A DNA stretch of 64,000 nucleotides from JACMQX01 sp044225675 (GTDB lineage: Bacteria; Pseudomonadota; Gammaproteobacteria; Burkholderiales; Burkholderiaceae_C). A program made the translations under genes and the position numbers. The stretch is from contig JBGAIH010000027.1 of assembly GCA_044225675.1 (NCBI GenBank), forward strand, positions 8,868 to 72,867, given 5' to 3'. The notes under the pieces were generated by a model. It saw nothing but the letters and a program-made list of their open reading frames with translations. It had not been told where the DNA came from and did no database searches. Below, one piece after another: positions 63,211 to 64,000 of this stretch. The stretch's first letter is position 1. Every line of letters starts with the position of its first letter.

Positions 63211-63269
63211 TCTCCTGGGTTGACGGACTTTCTCTACTTCTGCTTGGCACGACTGGAGGGGGCCGGTCA
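63085..63269 (-). mobile_element. IS3-family insertion sequence remnant (left end)
   Basis: On the minus strand a probable inverted-repeat tip TGACCGGCCCCCTCCAG begins at 63269, followed by a 59-bp leader and the start of an IS3-type orfA. Only the first 42 codons remain; the rest of orfA, all of orfB and the right end are absent. It lies between the hisC-like gene and a cassette-like gene and probably truncated the latter's attC. Confidence 0.7.
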
Positions 63270-63296
63270 ACTTTTGATTCCACGCACTTCTAATGT

Positions 63297-63725
63297 TTAG
63301 ATTGTTCGAACAAGACGACTGGCGACAAGTTGCCATGCACCTCGAGCACACAGCAACGCAGCAAGTGGCAATAGGCAGTTGTAACCGATGGCCCAAAGAT
63401 AGTTGAAGACTGTATTGGCGATGAATTCGAAGAAGGAACCCTGCGGTTGGAGCGCGCTAAGCAATAGGCCAAGTAGCGGAGCGGCTAGGACAACCTTAAT
63501 GGCGGATGAGGTAGCTTGCTTGGTTGATTTGGATGTGACTACCGAAGGAGTCAGGCAAGCCAGAGCAACATACATTGGCGCATTGATTGGTGTGGGCAAG
63601 AGTTCAGCCCAAGGGGGGAGGTGAACCCACTTTGAGAAGAAGAACAGTTCTGGCCACAATGCGACTGCTAGCGAGAGCAGCAAGAAACTGAGCAAGCTGG
63701 AAATGTGGTGTGAGTCTTTTCTCAT
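63297..63725 (-). CDS. Hypothetical membrane protein, probable integron-cassette gene
   Basis: A 142-residue protein with three to four hydrophobic helices (SSLLSFLLLSLAVALWPELF, APMYVALACLTPSVV, VVLAAPLLGLLLSAL and YNCLLPLAALLCARGAW). It has no recognised family. Its base composition is near 50% G+C, far below the rest of the window. The start lies 22 bases after a GTTAGGC core site, as in gene cassettes, and the stop sits within ATCTAAAC, a degenerate start of another attC that is cut off about 28 bases later by the IS3 remnant. Transfer by an integron is inferred. Confidence 0.68.
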   Translation of the reverse strand: MRKDSHHISSLLSFLLLSLAVALWPELFFFSKWVHLPPWAELLPTPINAPMYVALACLTPSVVTSKSTKQATSSAIKVVLAAPLLGLLLSALQPQGSFFEFIANTVFNYLWAIGYNCLLPLAALLCARGAWQLVASRLVRTI

Positions 63726-63747
63726 TTGCGGTTGTGCGCTATTGAGG

Positions 63748-63859
63748 GCCTAACGTTCGAGGTGAGGCGGGACCGACGGCGAGGTAGCCCGCCCGCAGGA
63801 AGGATGATAGACCACGCCTGGAAGCGGGCGGGCTGCCTTGCCGTTGGGCCTCGCCTCGA
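63748..63859 (-). other. attC-like recombination site (integron 59-base-element type hairpin)
   Basis: On the minus strand the segment runs from GCCCAAC (63849-63843, fits RYYYAAC) to GTTAGGC (63754-63748, fits GTTRRRY), about 100 bases. Between them are long imperfect inverted arms (for example AGCCCGCCCGC with GCGGGCGGGCT, and outer TCGAGGCGAGGC with GCCTCACCTCGA) with a loop of about 28 bases. The outermost pairing reaches 63859, beyond GCCCAAC, where the IS1111-type element begins, so the original R'' end may have been displaced by that insertion. Confidence 0.65.
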
Positions 63860-63956
63860 CTGATGGGATGGAGTCCCCCGCTTGTTTGCGCGAAATTCGC
63901 GCTCTGGTCTTCATTGGCGTGTGGATCAGGTCTTCATCAAACGAAAGGAGTCCGGC

Positions 63957-64000
63957 ATGAATGCTACAACCGTTGCTGTTGATCTTGCAAAGTCTGTCTT
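63957..64000 (+). CDS. IS110/IS1111-family transposase, N-terminus only (runs off window)
   Basis: Fourteen codons are visible: MNATTVAVDLAKSV. The Asp in VDLAKSVF-type sequence is the first residue of the DEDD catalytic set of IS110/IS1111 transposases. AAAGGAG lies upstream. About 95 bases of probable element left end (from near 63860, with GGAGTCCC-like sub-terminal sequence) precede it. Members of the IS1111-attC group are known to insert specifically into attC sites, which matches the adjacent hairpin. Confidence 0.75.
   Translation, partial: MNATTVAVDLAKSV

Noticed and set aside
63748..63859. attC read on the plus strand, or a plain terminator hairpin
   Set aside because: On the plus strand the neighbouring gene would have the wrong orientation for a cassette; there is no T-run; minus-strand core sites at both ends and the gene 22 bases downstream fit better.

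Overview
The window is GC-rich, densely packed bacterial DNA, about 70% G+C by eye except for the last 700 bases. Two orphan Bug-type (tripartite tricarboxylate) binding proteins, a Liv-type ABC transporter, CoxLMS- and isoquinoline-oxidoreductase-type molybdenum hydroxylases and many LysR/LuxR regulators point to a betaproteobacterium of the order Burkholderiales (Comamonadaceae or Alcaligenaceae-like). This is inference from gene content; no rRNA or marker gene is present.

Bases 1-32,827 are a catabolic island in three interleaved blocks. Block A (1-9,906) has an SMP-30-type lactonase and an acyl-CoA ligase on the minus strand. Facing them is a plus-strand operon for a Bug receptor, a Tat-exported two-subunit molybdenum hydroxylase, an MDR dehydrogenase and a large FAD oxidoreductase. 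Block B (10,007-21,523) has an aldehyde dehydrogenase, a GMC alcohol oxidoreductase, a Bug receptor, an SDR, an acyl-CoA ligase, an SCP2-type thiolase, a MalT/AlkS-like LAL regulator and a MaoC-like protein. It resembles alkH/alkJ/alkK/alkS plus one beta-oxidation turn. Block C (21,748-32,827) has an alpha/beta hydrolase and then one long operon: CoxS- and CoxM-like subunits, a CoxG-like anchor, an aldo-keto reductase, LivHMGF and LivK, and a CoxL-like large subunit. Blocks A and C share a double-dyad operator (2,581, 21,638, 22,791) laid over the -35 element. Block B promoters share a different G-rich inverted repeat at an activator position (9,934, 13,121, 20,999), one copy lying beside the LAL gene. 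The island therefore appears to be two regulons that jointly import, oxidise, CoA-activate and cleave an unidentified organic acid or alcohol.

Bases 32,852-37,329 hold ordinary accessory genes: a thiolase, a LysR/GST divergent pair, and AraC and TetR regulators.

Bases 37,435-59,524 are a cell-envelope island. A hybrid histidine kinase and a NarL/FixJ-type response regulator (42,033-44,395) sit in the middle. Six flanking transcription units each carry a near-identical motif (core ATGACCAATTTCAT) exactly 24 bp upstream of a -10 element. The units encode five related lipoproteins (each with eight W-containing repeats, probably an 8-bladed propeller), a frameshifted heparinase-like lipoprotein, a DUF11/SdrD-like protein joined to a large outer-membrane barrel, two DUF1566 proteins, a hydrolase/patatin/Sel1-like operon and a 37-residue membrane peptide. 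This two-component surface regulon is the best candidate for an undescribed system.

Bases 59,579-62,891 carry a LysR regulator, a Tat lipoprotein of the Acg-like nitroreductase group and a HisC paralogue. From 62,900 the sequence turns mosaic: an IS3-family remnant, a lower-GC membrane-protein gene that looks like an integron cassette, an attC-like hairpin, and the left end of an IS110/IS1111 element running off the window.
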